Assembly: GCA_963840835.1 (NCBI GenBank)
Contig: CAWJAM010000013.1
Location: 186,001-250,000, forward strand
DNA from: Rubrobacter_D sp963840835
GTDB lineage: Bacteria; Actinomycetota; Rubrobacteria; Rubrobacterales; Rubrobacteraceae
Length of the DNA: 64,000 nucleotides
Reading direction: 5' to 3'
This document shows, one piece after another, positions 50,349 to 57,829 of this stretch (position 1 is the stretch's first letter; every line of letters starts with the position of its first letter). The position numbers and the translations under genes were made by a program. The notes under the pieces are model-generated. The model was not told where the DNA came from. It ran no database searches and saw only the letters and a list, made by a program, of their open reading frames with translations.

Positions 50349-51626
50349 ATGGAGACGCTGGCCGCGAAGCGCGGCGCGCCGGAGGATGTGTTCGGCCACT
50401 TCGGCGATGGTGCCGACCTCATCGTAGGGGCCGCCAACGGGGAGCCCGTGACAGTCCTCGACGCGCTGGAGGCGGAGTCCGGGCGGCTCTCGGGCGTCAC
50501 GCTTCATCAGATGCTCGCGCTGCGCAAGCGACGCTACATGCACGGCGACTTCGACGATATAAGGCACGTCTCCTGGTTTCTCTCCCCGGCCAACCGCGGG
50601 GCCTTCCACGAGGGGGCGTGCGAGCTCGTCCCCAACAACTTCAGCGACGTACCCCACCTTATGAGGCGTTCGACCAGGCGCACGCTCGCGCTCGCTGCAT
50701 CCTCCCCGCCGGACCGCCACGGGTACTTCTCGCTCGGCGCCGACGCGGAGTATCTGGCGGCCATGATCGGGGAGGTGCCCTTCTATCTGGAGGCAAACCA
50801 CAGGATGCCGAGGACCTTCGGGGAGAACCAGGTGCACCTCAGCCAGGTCGCCGGCTGGTGCGAGGCTGACTACCCGCTCATCGAACTGCCAGGCAGGCCG
50901 ACGCGGGAGACGGACCGCAGGATCGCCGGATACGTCGCCGAGCGTATCCCTGACGGCGCGACGTTGCAGGCCGGGATCGGGGCGATCCCGAACGAAGTGC
51001 TCGGCCTGCTAGGGGGCCACGCGGGACTCGGCGTACACACCGAGCTGCTCTCCGACGGCTTCGTCGACCTCGTGGAGCGGGGCGTGATCACGGGCGCCAA
51101 CAAGCTTACCCACCGCAACAAGATCATCACGACCACCGCCCTGGGAAGCCAACATCTCTACGACTTCGTCGACGAGAACCCCGGCGTCGAGTTCTGGCCT
51201 GTCAGCTACACCAACGATCCGCGTAACATCGCCAAAGAGGACCATATGGTCGCCATCAACGCCACCCTCGAGGTGGACTTCCTCGGCCAGTGCGCCTCGG
51301 AATCCATCGGCAGCGATTACTGGTCTTCCTCGGGAGGACAACCCGACTTCACGCGGGGCGCGATGTTCGCCGAACACGGCCAGTCCTTTATTGTGCTGCA
51401 TTCGACGACGGCCGACGAGTCGGTCTCCCGCATCGTCGCGCAACTGCACCCAGGCGCCGCCGTCACCACGTTCAAGAACGTCGTCGACTGCGTCGTCACC
51501 GAGCATGGCGTAGCCGAGCTCCGCGGCTCGAGCATCCGCGAGCGGACCAGGAAGCTGATCTCCATCGCCCACCCGAAGTTCCGCGACGGGCTCACGCGGC
51601 AGGCCAGAGAGATGGGCTATATGTAA
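50349..51626 (+). CDS. Acetyl-CoA hydrolase/CoA-transferase family protein
   Basis: A 425-residue protein with both halves of the family. The N-terminal half binds CoA acceptor (SWFLSPANRGAFHEGACELVPNNFSD, location 73-98). The C-terminal half has GATLQAGIGAIPNEVLGLL, the catalytic-region GQCASESIGSDYWSSSGGQPDF with the expected Glu, and VVTEHGVAELRG. It most resembles 4-hydroxybutyrate or acetate CoA-transferases. GGAGGG precedes ATG 50349. It is not in an evident operon, so the physiological acid is unknown. Confidence 0.88.
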   Translation: METLAAKRGAPEDVFGHFGDGADLIVGAANGEPVTVLDALEAESGRLSGVTLHQMLALRKRRYMHGDFDDIRHVSWFLSPANRGAFHEGACELVPNNFSDVPHLMRRSTRRTLALAASSPPDRHGYFSLGADAEYLAAMIGEVPFYLEANHRMPRTFGENQVHLSQVAGWCEADYPLIELPGRPTRETDRRIAGYVAERIPDGATLQAGIGAIPNEVLGLLGGHAGLGVHTELLSDGFVDLVERGVITGANKLTHRNKIITTTALGSQHLYDFVDENPGVEFWPVSYTNDPRNIAKEDHMVAINATLEVDFLGQCASESIGSDYWSSSGGQPDFTRGAMFAEHGQSFIVLHSTTADESVSRIVAQLHPGAAVTTFKNVVDCVVTEHGVAELRGSSIRERTRKLISIAHPKFRDGLTRQAREMGYM

Positions 51627-51628
51627 GC

Positions 51629-51775
51629 ATGCCGGCTGCGCCGGCTTGTCAGCACGGCGCTTCGCGCCTTGTCAGCACGCTTCGGCCTACGGCCTACGCT
51701 TGTCGGCACGCTCAGGCTAGCGCCTTCGCTCGTCAGCACGCTTCGCCCTTCGGGCTCGCTTTCAGCTTTTTGGGT
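51629..51775. repeat. Array of four TTGTCAGCACG boxes and hairpins
   Basis: Boxes at 51647-51657 and 51670-51680 (TTGTCAGCACG), 51701-51711 (TTGTCGGCACG) and 51731-51741 (TCGTCAGCACG). Each is followed by a different small palindrome (GGCGC-TTC-GCGCC, CTTCGGCCTACGGCC, CTTCGCCCTTCGGGC). The spacing is 23-31 bp. The box is constant while the hairpin sequences vary. Confidence 0.65.
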
Positions 51776-51865
51776 TCTTGTGCGTATAGGCTGTTTGGTG
51801 GATGCCAATGAGAACTGAGAGAATAGAGTTCCTGTACCGGATTATGGTCTCGAAGAGGGGTTCCT

Positions 51866-53338
51866 GTGACCGAGACGAAAGCAATGCTTGAGGAGCAGGT
51901 CGCCAGCGTCACCATCGCCGCCGACGCTGGCTTCCTGCCGCCGGTGATCGATTTCGTGAAGCAGATGGCCCAAAAGGTCGGCCTGGTGGACAGCGGGCAG
52001 ATAGAAGGGGCCGTCGAGCTGGTGTGCATGAACGTGATCGAGCACGCGTTCGGCCCGGACGAGGAAGGGTACTTCGACGTGCAAGTCCTCGGCGGACCGG
52101 GCCGGGTTGTCGTGGCTGTGGAGGACCGGGGGCTGCCCTTCGACTACAGCCGTCTGCAAGAAGGTGAGGACGGAACGGTGCTGGAGATGCTGCACCGTTC
52201 CTTCGACGAGGTCCGCTTTGTAAATCTCGGGCGTCGCGGTAACAGGGTCGAGCTACGCAAGCATTTGCCTCACACCGACGTCAGGGAGCATCTGCCCGAG
52301 GACGAGCATCGCAGGACCCTGGAGGCTTCCGCCGTATCCGAGGATGTTCCACTGGAGATCCGGATGATGCGGCCAGAGGAGTCTTTCGAGCTCTCGCGCT
52401 GCGTCTACCGTTCCTACGGCTATAGCTACGACTGGGACTACATCTACTATCCGGACAGGATCAGGGATCTCCAGGAGCAGGGTCTTATGCGCTCCTGCGT
52501 GGCGGTAACACCGGAGGGCGAGTTCGTTGGGCATCTGGCCGTCACCGTGGAGAGAGCCGGCTCGCCGGTCGGGGAGGCCGGGCAAGCGGTCGTGGACCCC
52601 CGGTTTCGGGGACATCATCTCTTCCCGAAGATGAAGACCTTCATGGCGGGGTGGGCGAGGGACGGGGGCATGTACGGGCTCTACAGCGAGGCGACCGCCG
52701 TCCACCCGTACAGCCAGAAGGGAAACCTGCAACTCGGCGCCAGGGAGACGGGGTTCCTGCTCGGGTATATCCCGGCCTCCGTCTCGTACAAGCAGATCGG
52801 CGGGGAGAGAGAGGGTCGGCGCGGGTCCGTCGCGCTCTTCTACATGCGCGTAAGCGACGAGCCGGAGCGGGAGATCTTCCCCCCAGCCCCCTATCTGGAA
52901 GAGGTCATACGCGTCGTCGAGCACAACGGGCTGCGGCGTGTGATCTCCGAGGTCCCGGAGCCGGCGCTACAACCCTCCAGGATGAGCGTCGAGGTGCGTC
53001 AGGACCACAACCTCGCGTTCGTGCAGGTCGATGAGCCAGGGCCCGACCTCACGGAGTCGGTCCATCGCCACCTGCGGGACCTCTGTCTGCACCGCGTGGA
53101 TTGCGTCTACGTAGACCTACCCCTCTCCCATCCCGCAACGCCCAGCGCCGCGGCTGGGCTCGAGAGCCTTGGGGTCTTCTTCGGTGGGATCATCCCCGAA
53201 GCCCACGCCGGAGGCGGAGACGTCCTCCGACTGCAGTACCTGAACAACGTCGAGGTTCAGGCCGGCGACGTAAGCACCGCATCTGACTTTGGAGAAAAAC
53301 TCCTGAACCTCATCTTCAGGCAAAACTCCCCGACGTAA
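51866..53338 (+). CDS. HATPase (anti-sigma kinase-like) + GNAT fusion
   Basis: A 490-residue protein from GTG 51866. Residues about 8-135 form an RsbW/SpoIIAB-like ATPase fold: AVELVCMNVIEHAFGPDEEG (N box), VVVAVEDRGLPFDY (G1-like D-x-G) and VRFVNLGRRGNRVELRK. Residues about 165-330 form a GNAT-like domain (RMMRPEESFELSRCVYRSYG, EFVGHLAVTVE, AVVDPRFRGHHLFPKM). The last 150 residues resemble a second degenerate acyltransferase half. A bifunctional stress-signalling protein is suggested; no sigma-factor or antagonist gene is adjacent. Confidence 0.7.
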   Translation: MTETKAMLEEQVASVTIAADAGFLPPVIDFVKQMAQKVGLVDSGQIEGAVELVCMNVIEHAFGPDEEGYFDVQVLGGPGRVVVAVEDRGLPFDYSRLQEGEDGTVLEMLHRSFDEVRFVNLGRRGNRVELRKHLPHTDVREHLPEDEHRRTLEASAVSEDVPLEIRMMRPEESFELSRCVYRSYGYSYDWDYIYYPDRIRDLQEQGLMRSCVAVTPEGEFVGHLAVTVERAGSPVGEAGQAVVDPRFRGHHLFPKMKTFMAGWARDGGMYGLYSEATAVHPYSQKGNLQLGARETGFLLGYIPASVSYKQIGGEREGRRGSVALFYMRVSDEPEREIFPPAPYLEEVIRVVEHNGLRRVISEVPEPALQPSRMSVEVRQDHNLAFVQVDEPGPDLTESVHRHLRDLCLHRVDCVYVDLPLSHPATPSAAAGLESLGVFFGGIIPEAHAGGGDVLRLQYLNNVEVQAGDVSTASDFGEKLLNLIFRQNSPT

Positions 53339-53355
53339 GAGGGAAGACGCCCTGG

Positions 53356-53415
53356 TCAGGTGCCCGTAAGGTCGAGCTCGCTCGAGATCTCGATGCTCCC
53401 CTTGACCTCGGCCAT
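53356..53415 (-). pseudogene. 19-codon remnant, possible SRPBCC start
   Basis: GGAGAGGAGAAGGTC precedes ATG 53415 and 19 codons (MAEVKGSIEISSELDLTGT), then TGA. The beginning resembles the first strand of SRPBCC/START-like proteins. Probably what is left of a deleted gene; recognition is weak. Confidence 0.25.
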
Positions 53416-53439
53416 GACCTTCTCCTCTCCATTCCCTTG

Positions 53440-53694
53440 CTAGTGCGAACCCGGAGGTACCCGTCTACCGCGCAGGGCCGCGAAGATTCCCCAGAGGCTC
53501 ACCAGGGCCCAGGTACCTTCGAGTAGGATGAAGCCGAGCTGCCTGTCCACGACGGCCACCACTGTCAGCACGGCCGAACCCAGGAAATTGGCTACCGAAT
53601 ACCAGAGGTTGGAGGGCCGTATCCAGCCGAACAGGTTGGCGGCGAAGGCGCCGAGGATGGCCAGTGCCCCCAGGACCGAGATCACCTGCAGCAC
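53440..53694 (-). CDS. CBU_0592-type small membrane protein
   Basis: An 84-residue protein with three membrane segments (VLGALAILGAFAANLFGW, WYSVANFLGSAVLTVVAVV and GFILLEGTWALVSLWGIFAAL). The LLEGTWALVSLWG phrase and the length match the CBU_0592 family of unknown function. It ends 21 bp after the stop region of the AhpD-like gene's neighbour and shares its direction. Confidence 0.7.
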   Translation of the reverse strand: MLQVISVLGALAILGAFAANLFGWIRPSNLWYSVANFLGSAVLTVVAVVDRQLGFILLEGTWALVSLWGIFAALRGRRVPPGSH

Positions 53695-53715
53695 GGACCG
53701 ATACCTACGGGCGTG

Positions 53716-54315
53716 TTACCTGGCCAGCGCGTGATACTCCTCGTTTGGGATCATGCCGCACGCCAGCGACATGCGGTTGGTGAAGTTATACATGCTTGCG
53801 ATCTCTACTACATCCCAAACTTCTTCCTCGGTCAGCCCGAAGGCTTTGAGCCGTTCGAGGTCCGACGGGTCGCAATCGAGCGGTTGCTCGGTGATCTTGA
53901 CGGCGAGATCGAGGATGGCGGTGCGGCGCTCGTCGAGACCTGCCCTCCTGTGGTCCAGCGTGATGCGGTCGGCCAGGATAGGGTCGCCAAGGGCTTTCCT
54001 CAAGGCCGCTCCGTGGGCCACGAGACAATACAGGCATCCGTTGGCCATCGAGACGGCGACGGCGATCATCTCCCGCTCAGCCGCGTCCAGATTGGGCGTC
54101 GGCTCGTGCAGTTGCCTGTAATGGGCGAACCAGGCAGAGAGGCGTTCGGGACGGTAGCTGTAAGCCCTGAAGACGTTGGGCACGAACCCGATGCTCTCGC
54201 GCGCTTTGAGGAAGAGCCCCTGCAACCCTTCGGGCAGCTCGGACTCCTCGGGGACCGGAAACCAGCTTATGGGTACGCCCGTCCCCTTGCGCGAGATGTG
54301 CTCCACGTCGTCCAT
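53716..54315 (-). CDS. AhpD-like peroxidase-related protein (CMD family)
   Basis: A 199-residue protein of the carboxymuconolactone decarboxylase/AhpD family. The redox motif is C-x2-C in MANGCLYCLVAHGAAL with the following His, as in AhpD-type peroxidases. The C-terminal IASMYNFTNRMSLACGMIPNEEY is typical of the peroxidase-related subgroup. It probably contributes to peroxide or organic hydroperoxide removal. It starts 9 bp after the aldo/keto reductase gene, so the two are co-transcribed. Confidence 0.87.
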   Translation of the reverse strand: MDDVEHISRKGTGVPISWFPVPEESELPEGLQGLFLKARESIGFVPNVFRAYSYRPERLSAWFAHYRQLHEPTPNLDAAEREMIAVAVSMANGCLYCLVAHGAALRKALGDPILADRITLDHRRAGLDERRTAILDLAVKITEQPLDCDPSDLERLKAFGLTEEEVWDVVEIASMYNFTNRMSLACGMIPNEEYHALAR

Positions 54316-54324
54316 CGGCCTCTC

Positions 54325-55314
54325 CTAGCGGCCCACGGCCCGCATCTGCTCCTCGGAGTAGCGTTCGCCGGCGGCAGATCCGCGGGGCATGGCCTCCTCG
54401 ATGCGGGCGAGGTCGTCTTCGGTGAGCGTTACACCAGCGGCGCCTGCGTTCTCTTCGAGGTACTTGCGGCGCTTGGTCCCTGGGATGGGGACGATGTCTT
54501 CTCCCTGGGCGAGCAGCCAGGCGAGGGCGAGTTGTCCCGGGGTGACACCTTTGCCGTCTGAGACCTCGCGCACCCTTTCCGCCAGCTCCAGATTTCTCTT
54601 GAAGTTCTCCTCCGCGAAGCGTGGAAAGCGGGCGCTCCGGGTGTCGTCCTCGGGCATGTCCTCGATACTCCTCCAGCGTCCGGTGAGGAAGCCTCGCCCG
54701 AGCGGGCTGTAGGGAACGAACCCTATGCCCAGTTCGCGCACGGTCGGCAGGATCTCGTCCTCCACGTCGCGGGTAAAGAGCGAATACTCCGACTGGAGGG
54801 CGCTGATGGGGTGCACGGCGTGGGCCTTCCTGATGGTCTCTAGTCCCGCCTCGGAGAGCCCGAGGTAGCGAACCTTGCCGGCCTCGACGAGCTCCTTCAT
54901 CGCGCCGACCGTCTCCTCTATGGGCGTCTCAGGGTCCACGCGGTGCTGGTAGTAGAGGTCTATGTGCTCGACCCCGAGGCGCGAAAGCGACGCGTCGCAG
55001 GCCTCGCTCACATAGTCAGGCTTACCGCTCACGCCAAGGAAGCTCCCATCCTCGCCACGCACGTTGCCGAACTTGGTGGCGAGGACGACCTCGTCCCTGC
55101 GACCGCTTATGGCTTTGCCGACGAGCTTCTCGTTGGTGAACGGGCCGTACATATCTGCGGTGTCGAGGAAGGTTATACCTAGCTCTATGGCACGGTGGAT
55201 GGTGGCTATAGACTCGTCCTCGTCACCCGTGCCGTAGAACTCGCTCATCCCCATGCACCCGAGGCCAAGCTCCGATACGACTAGCCCCTCGATACCTAAA
55301 TGTCGCTGATCCAC
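54325..55314 (-). CDS. Aldo/keto reductase
   Basis: A 329-residue (alpha/beta)8-barrel NADPH oxidoreductase. Catalytic residues: D in FLDTADMYGPF, Tyr in the same loop, K in VVLATKFGN and H in IDLYYQHRVDP. The cofactor end (VPIPGTKRRKYLEENAGA) is present. It belongs to the AKR13-like/YajO group found next to redox genes. It leads a two-gene unit with the AhpD-like gene. Substrate unknown. Confidence 0.92.
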   Translation of the reverse strand: MDQRHLGIEGLVVSELGLGCMGMSEFYGTGDEDESIATIHRAIELGITFLDTADMYGPFTNEKLVGKAISGRRDEVVLATKFGNVRGEDGSFLGVSGKPDYVSEACDASLSRLGVEHIDLYYQHRVDPETPIEETVGAMKELVEAGKVRYLGLSEAGLETIRKAHAVHPISALQSEYSLFTRDVEDEILPTVRELGIGFVPYSPLGRGFLTGRWRSIEDMPEDDTRSARFPRFAEENFKRNLELAERVREVSDGKGVTPGQLALAWLLAQGEDIVPIPGTKRRKYLEENAGAAGVTLTEDDLARIEEAMPRGSAAGERYSEEQMRAVGR

Positions 55315-55435
55315 GGATCATCTCTCCTTTGATCTGACATTTACTGGTACTTCTAATGTTTCCTGATACCACCAGGCCGAGATTTTTACACAGATCACAC
55401 GCGCTTCTCGGTGCGGAAGGGGTTGCAGACAGGGC

Positions 55436-55789
55436 CTAGCGCGCCGTTCCCTCCGGGAGACGGCCCATGACGGCACGCAGCCCGAAGTCGCCTGGCAGAT
55501 CCGAGGAGAAACGACGAATACCCAGCGTCTTGCGGGCGTCGAGCCTGACCTTGCGTCCTGCCAGGTGCGGGAAGATGGCGCGGGCGGCGTAGATAGGATC
55601 TTCCCCCTTGAGGCGGACGAGGCCTTTTCGCTTGCGCAGACCCTCTTCGCTGGCGGCGTATAGGCTGGCCTCTCCGGCTCCGGCGCAGCAGATCGCCATC
55701 CTGTGCCAGTCGAGGACGAGCGCCTCGCCGGACCGTAGCATCCGCCGCGCCGCCGGCGTCAGACGAACGTCGAAACCGTAGGAGTCCAT
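55436..55789 (-). CDS. 117-residue protein of unknown function
   Basis: A basic, two-cysteine (CC in MAICCAGAG) protein, MDSYGFDVRLTPAARRML..., with no membrane segment. TAAAAT (55796-55801) lies 6 nt before the ATG, so a leaderless mRNA is likely and the start is well fixed. A Fe-S or PPC-type function cannot be claimed. No family recognised. Confidence 0.5.
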   Translation of the reverse strand: MDSYGFDVRLTPAARRMLRSGEALVLDWHRMAICCAGAGEASLYAASEEGLRKRKGLVRLKGEDPIYAARAIFPHLAGRKVRLDARKTLGIRRFSSDLPGDFGLRAVMGRLPEGTAR

Positions 55790-55822
55790 ACCACCATTTT
55801 ACCGTAGGGCGGTTCCCGTGTA

Positions 55823-55851
55823 GTAGGGGCGGGTTTCAAATCCGCCCCTAC
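55823..55851. repeat. GTAGGGGCGG...CCGCCCCTAC inverted repeat
   Basis: A 10-bp perfect stem (55823-55832, 55842-55851) with a GTTTCAAAT loop, in the divergent promoter gap. GTAGGGGC-type hairpins occur in many unrelated bacteria. A related one lies at 62085-62104. Confidence 0.6.
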
Positions 55852-55987
55852 ACCCTCTGGGCGTTGCGGATGAAACGGTAAGGTTAGACGACTTCGAGGG
55901 CGCTCGCTTTGGAGAGGGCTGGCGGGGCTGGCTACTTGCGGCACGGGTTTGGTAGGATGGGCGGGCTGGAGCGTTGGAGGTAGCAAG

Positions 55988-57625
55988 ATGCAGGGTTCGG
56001 ATGCGGGGAAGATGCGCGATTCTCGCGTCCCGCGCATCCTCCCGATGGTAGCTTTGATCTTCTGGGCCGCGGGCGCGCTCGTCTTCGCCGTCCTACCACA
56101 GGGCTCGGGGGCGAAGCCCGTGATCGCCACGATCTTCTCCCTGTTCGCGGCGGCCTTCGCCGCCGTAGCTTTCTTGCGGGCGGCGCCGCGCGCCCGGGGT
56201 CACGAGCGGTCTTTCCTGCGGCTCATGGGAGCGGGTATGGTCTTCCGGCTCGCGGGGAACTCCGTGTGGAGCGCCGCGCAACTCCTCGGGCTCGAAATCG
56301 CCACGCCTGTAGCCCCGCAGGACGTCGCCTACGCCATCTCCTACCTGTTACTGGTAGGAGCGATGCTGCACCTCGTGGCGCTGGCGACGCGGAGGATCAC
56401 GCTGGTCAGCGCCCTCGATGCGGGGGCCGTCATGCTCTCGGTCGGGACGCTGGCCTGGTATTTCGTCCTCGGACCGGCGGCGGCAGAGGCCGGGCTCGCG
56501 ACCGTGCGCGAGGCGGCGGTGGCCCTCACCCAGCCGGTCTGCGACGCAGCCCTGCTCTTCCTCGGGCTCGTGGTCGCCTCGTCCCGGATCAGGCTCCGTT
56601 TCTCCACGCTCTTGAACGGGGGTTTCGTCGCGCTGCTGCTCGCCGACGGTGCCTACCTGGGTATCCGCTCGGCGGGGCCCTACGAGAGCGGCAACTGGCC
56701 CGAGATGCTGTGGGCTCTGGGCATGATCCTGCTCGGCCTCGCCTCGACGACATCGCCCGAGGTCCCCGTCGGCCCCAATATCGGGCGAATACAGCCGTGG
56801 CGGGTAATCCTGTACTGGCTCGGTCCGCTCTCCCCACCAATCCACTTCGCGCTCTTGCTCCTCTGGGGCGCCCTGAACCCACCGCTGCCGGCGTACGTAC
56901 TCGCGGGATGCGCCGTGCTCCTCCTGTATATGGCTATGCGTGTCGGGTTGGTCTCATCAGTCAGCAAACGTCTGGGCTGGGACAGAGAGGAATCGGCCCG
57001 CCAGAAGGAGCAGGGCCGCCTGCTCTACGAGCTACACGACACCGTAAAGCAGGACGTGCACGGCATCTCGCTGTCGCTCCGCTCCGCCCTCGACGCCGAG
57101 CGCCGCGGAGATCGAGGGGCGGCTCGGGAGATGTTCGAGAGGGCCCTGACGGCGTCGAGGGAGGCCGAGTTCCAGATCTCGCGCCCCTACGACGAGATCT
57201 CCGCCCTGCGCGGCGAGAGTCCGCCGGGCGCCGGGGACTTCCTCCGCCAGCGCCTGCTGAAATTCGAGGAGTACTTCGGCGTCAAGACCCACGACGACCT
57301 CCAGGCACCCCTGGAAGTGCTGAACCCCGCCGAGACCGCGGCGTTTATCAGGGTGGCCGTCGAGGCGTTCTGGAACGTCGCCAAACACTCCGGCGCGAGC
57401 AATATGTACCTGGAGTCCCGCCAGGTAAGCTCCGTGCTCATAATCCGCATCAGGGACGACGGCCGCGGCTTCGACACAGAGAACCCGCCGCCGGGACTAG
57501 GCCTGCGATACATGCGCCGGCGCACCCGTGAGGTGGGCGCCGACCTTGACGTCATCTCCACTCCAGGACGAGGAACCGCCGTCCAACTCAGATTTCGCAA
57601 ACGCGGAAATCCCTCCTACCCGTGA
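55988..57625 (+). CDS. NarL-type sensor histidine kinase, eight-helix sensor
   Basis: A 545-residue kinase. About eight membrane segments (20-335) form an integral sensor. The dimerisation/phosphoacceptor region is RLLYELHDTVKQDVHGISLSL with the HisKA_3 His. The ATPase has N box VAVEAFWNVAKHSGA, G1 IRDDGRGFD and G2 GLGLRYMRRR. ATG 55988 with TTGGAGGTAG was chosen over a longer frame at 55949. The membrane block resembles that of the hybrid kinase at 26.7-29.8 kb. No response regulator gene is adjacent, so the partner is elsewhere. Confidence 0.87.
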   Translation: MQGSDAGKMRDSRVPRILPMVALIFWAAGALVFAVLPQGSGAKPVIATIFSLFAAAFAAVAFLRAAPRARGHERSFLRLMGAGMVFRLAGNSVWSAAQLLGLEIATPVAPQDVAYAISYLLLVGAMLHLVALATRRITLVSALDAGAVMLSVGTLAWYFVLGPAAAEAGLATVREAAVALTQPVCDAALLFLGLVVASSRIRLRFSTLLNGGFVALLLADGAYLGIRSAGPYESGNWPEMLWALGMILLGLASTTSPEVPVGPNIGRIQPWRVILYWLGPLSPPIHFALLLLWGALNPPLPAYVLAGCAVLLLYMAMRVGLVSSVSKRLGWDREESARQKEQGRLLYELHDTVKQDVHGISLSLRSALDAERRGDRGAAREMFERALTASREAEFQISRPYDEISALRGESPPGAGDFLRQRLLKFEEYFGVKTHDDLQAPLEVLNPAETAAFIRVAVEAFWNVAKHSGASNMYLESRQVSSVLIIRIRDDGRGFDTENPPPGLGLRYMRRRTREVGADLDVISTPGRGTAVQLRFRKRGNPSYP

Positions 57626-57702
57626 CGATTGAAGGCATCATACCAAGTCCGGATGACTGGTAACGCCACTGCGCGTGAGCGCATGTCTTCTGCTACCCGT
57701 AG

Positions 57703-57722
57703 ATTCCCGCTTGCGCGGGAAT
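57703..57722. repeat. ATTCCC-N8-GGGAAT hairpin
   Basis: ATTCCCGC-TTGC-GCGGGAAT fits the pattern of neisserial dRS3 elements (ATTCCC-N8-GGGAAT), probably by convergence. A second copy is at 44639-44665. Confidence 0.6.
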
Positions 57723-57787
57723 GACTGATGAGAGTAGGACTCGTTGTGCATCCGCGAGCACAAAGCGCGAGCGTTCAGAAGGACTCG

Positions 57788-57829
57788 GCATCAGGTGCCG
57801 AAACCTGATGCCTGTAGCCTGAAGCCTAT
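57788..57829. repeat. Heptad repeat hairpin, CAGGC theme
   Basis: CATCAGGT pairs with ACCTGATG across GCCGAA, then CCTGTAGCCTGAAGCC continues the 7-bp period (minus strand TTCAGGC TACAGGC ATCAGGT). It ends beside the nadE stop codon. Confidence 0.7.

Noticed and set aside
51629..51775. CRISPR-like array
   Set aside because: The constant box is only 11 bp, the spacers are short palindromes of 12-20 bp and no cas gene is near.
55801..55860. GGTTTCAAATCC-like T-loop suggesting a tRNA end
   Set aside because: It is the loop of an inverted repeat; no acceptor, D or anticodon stems can be drawn around it.
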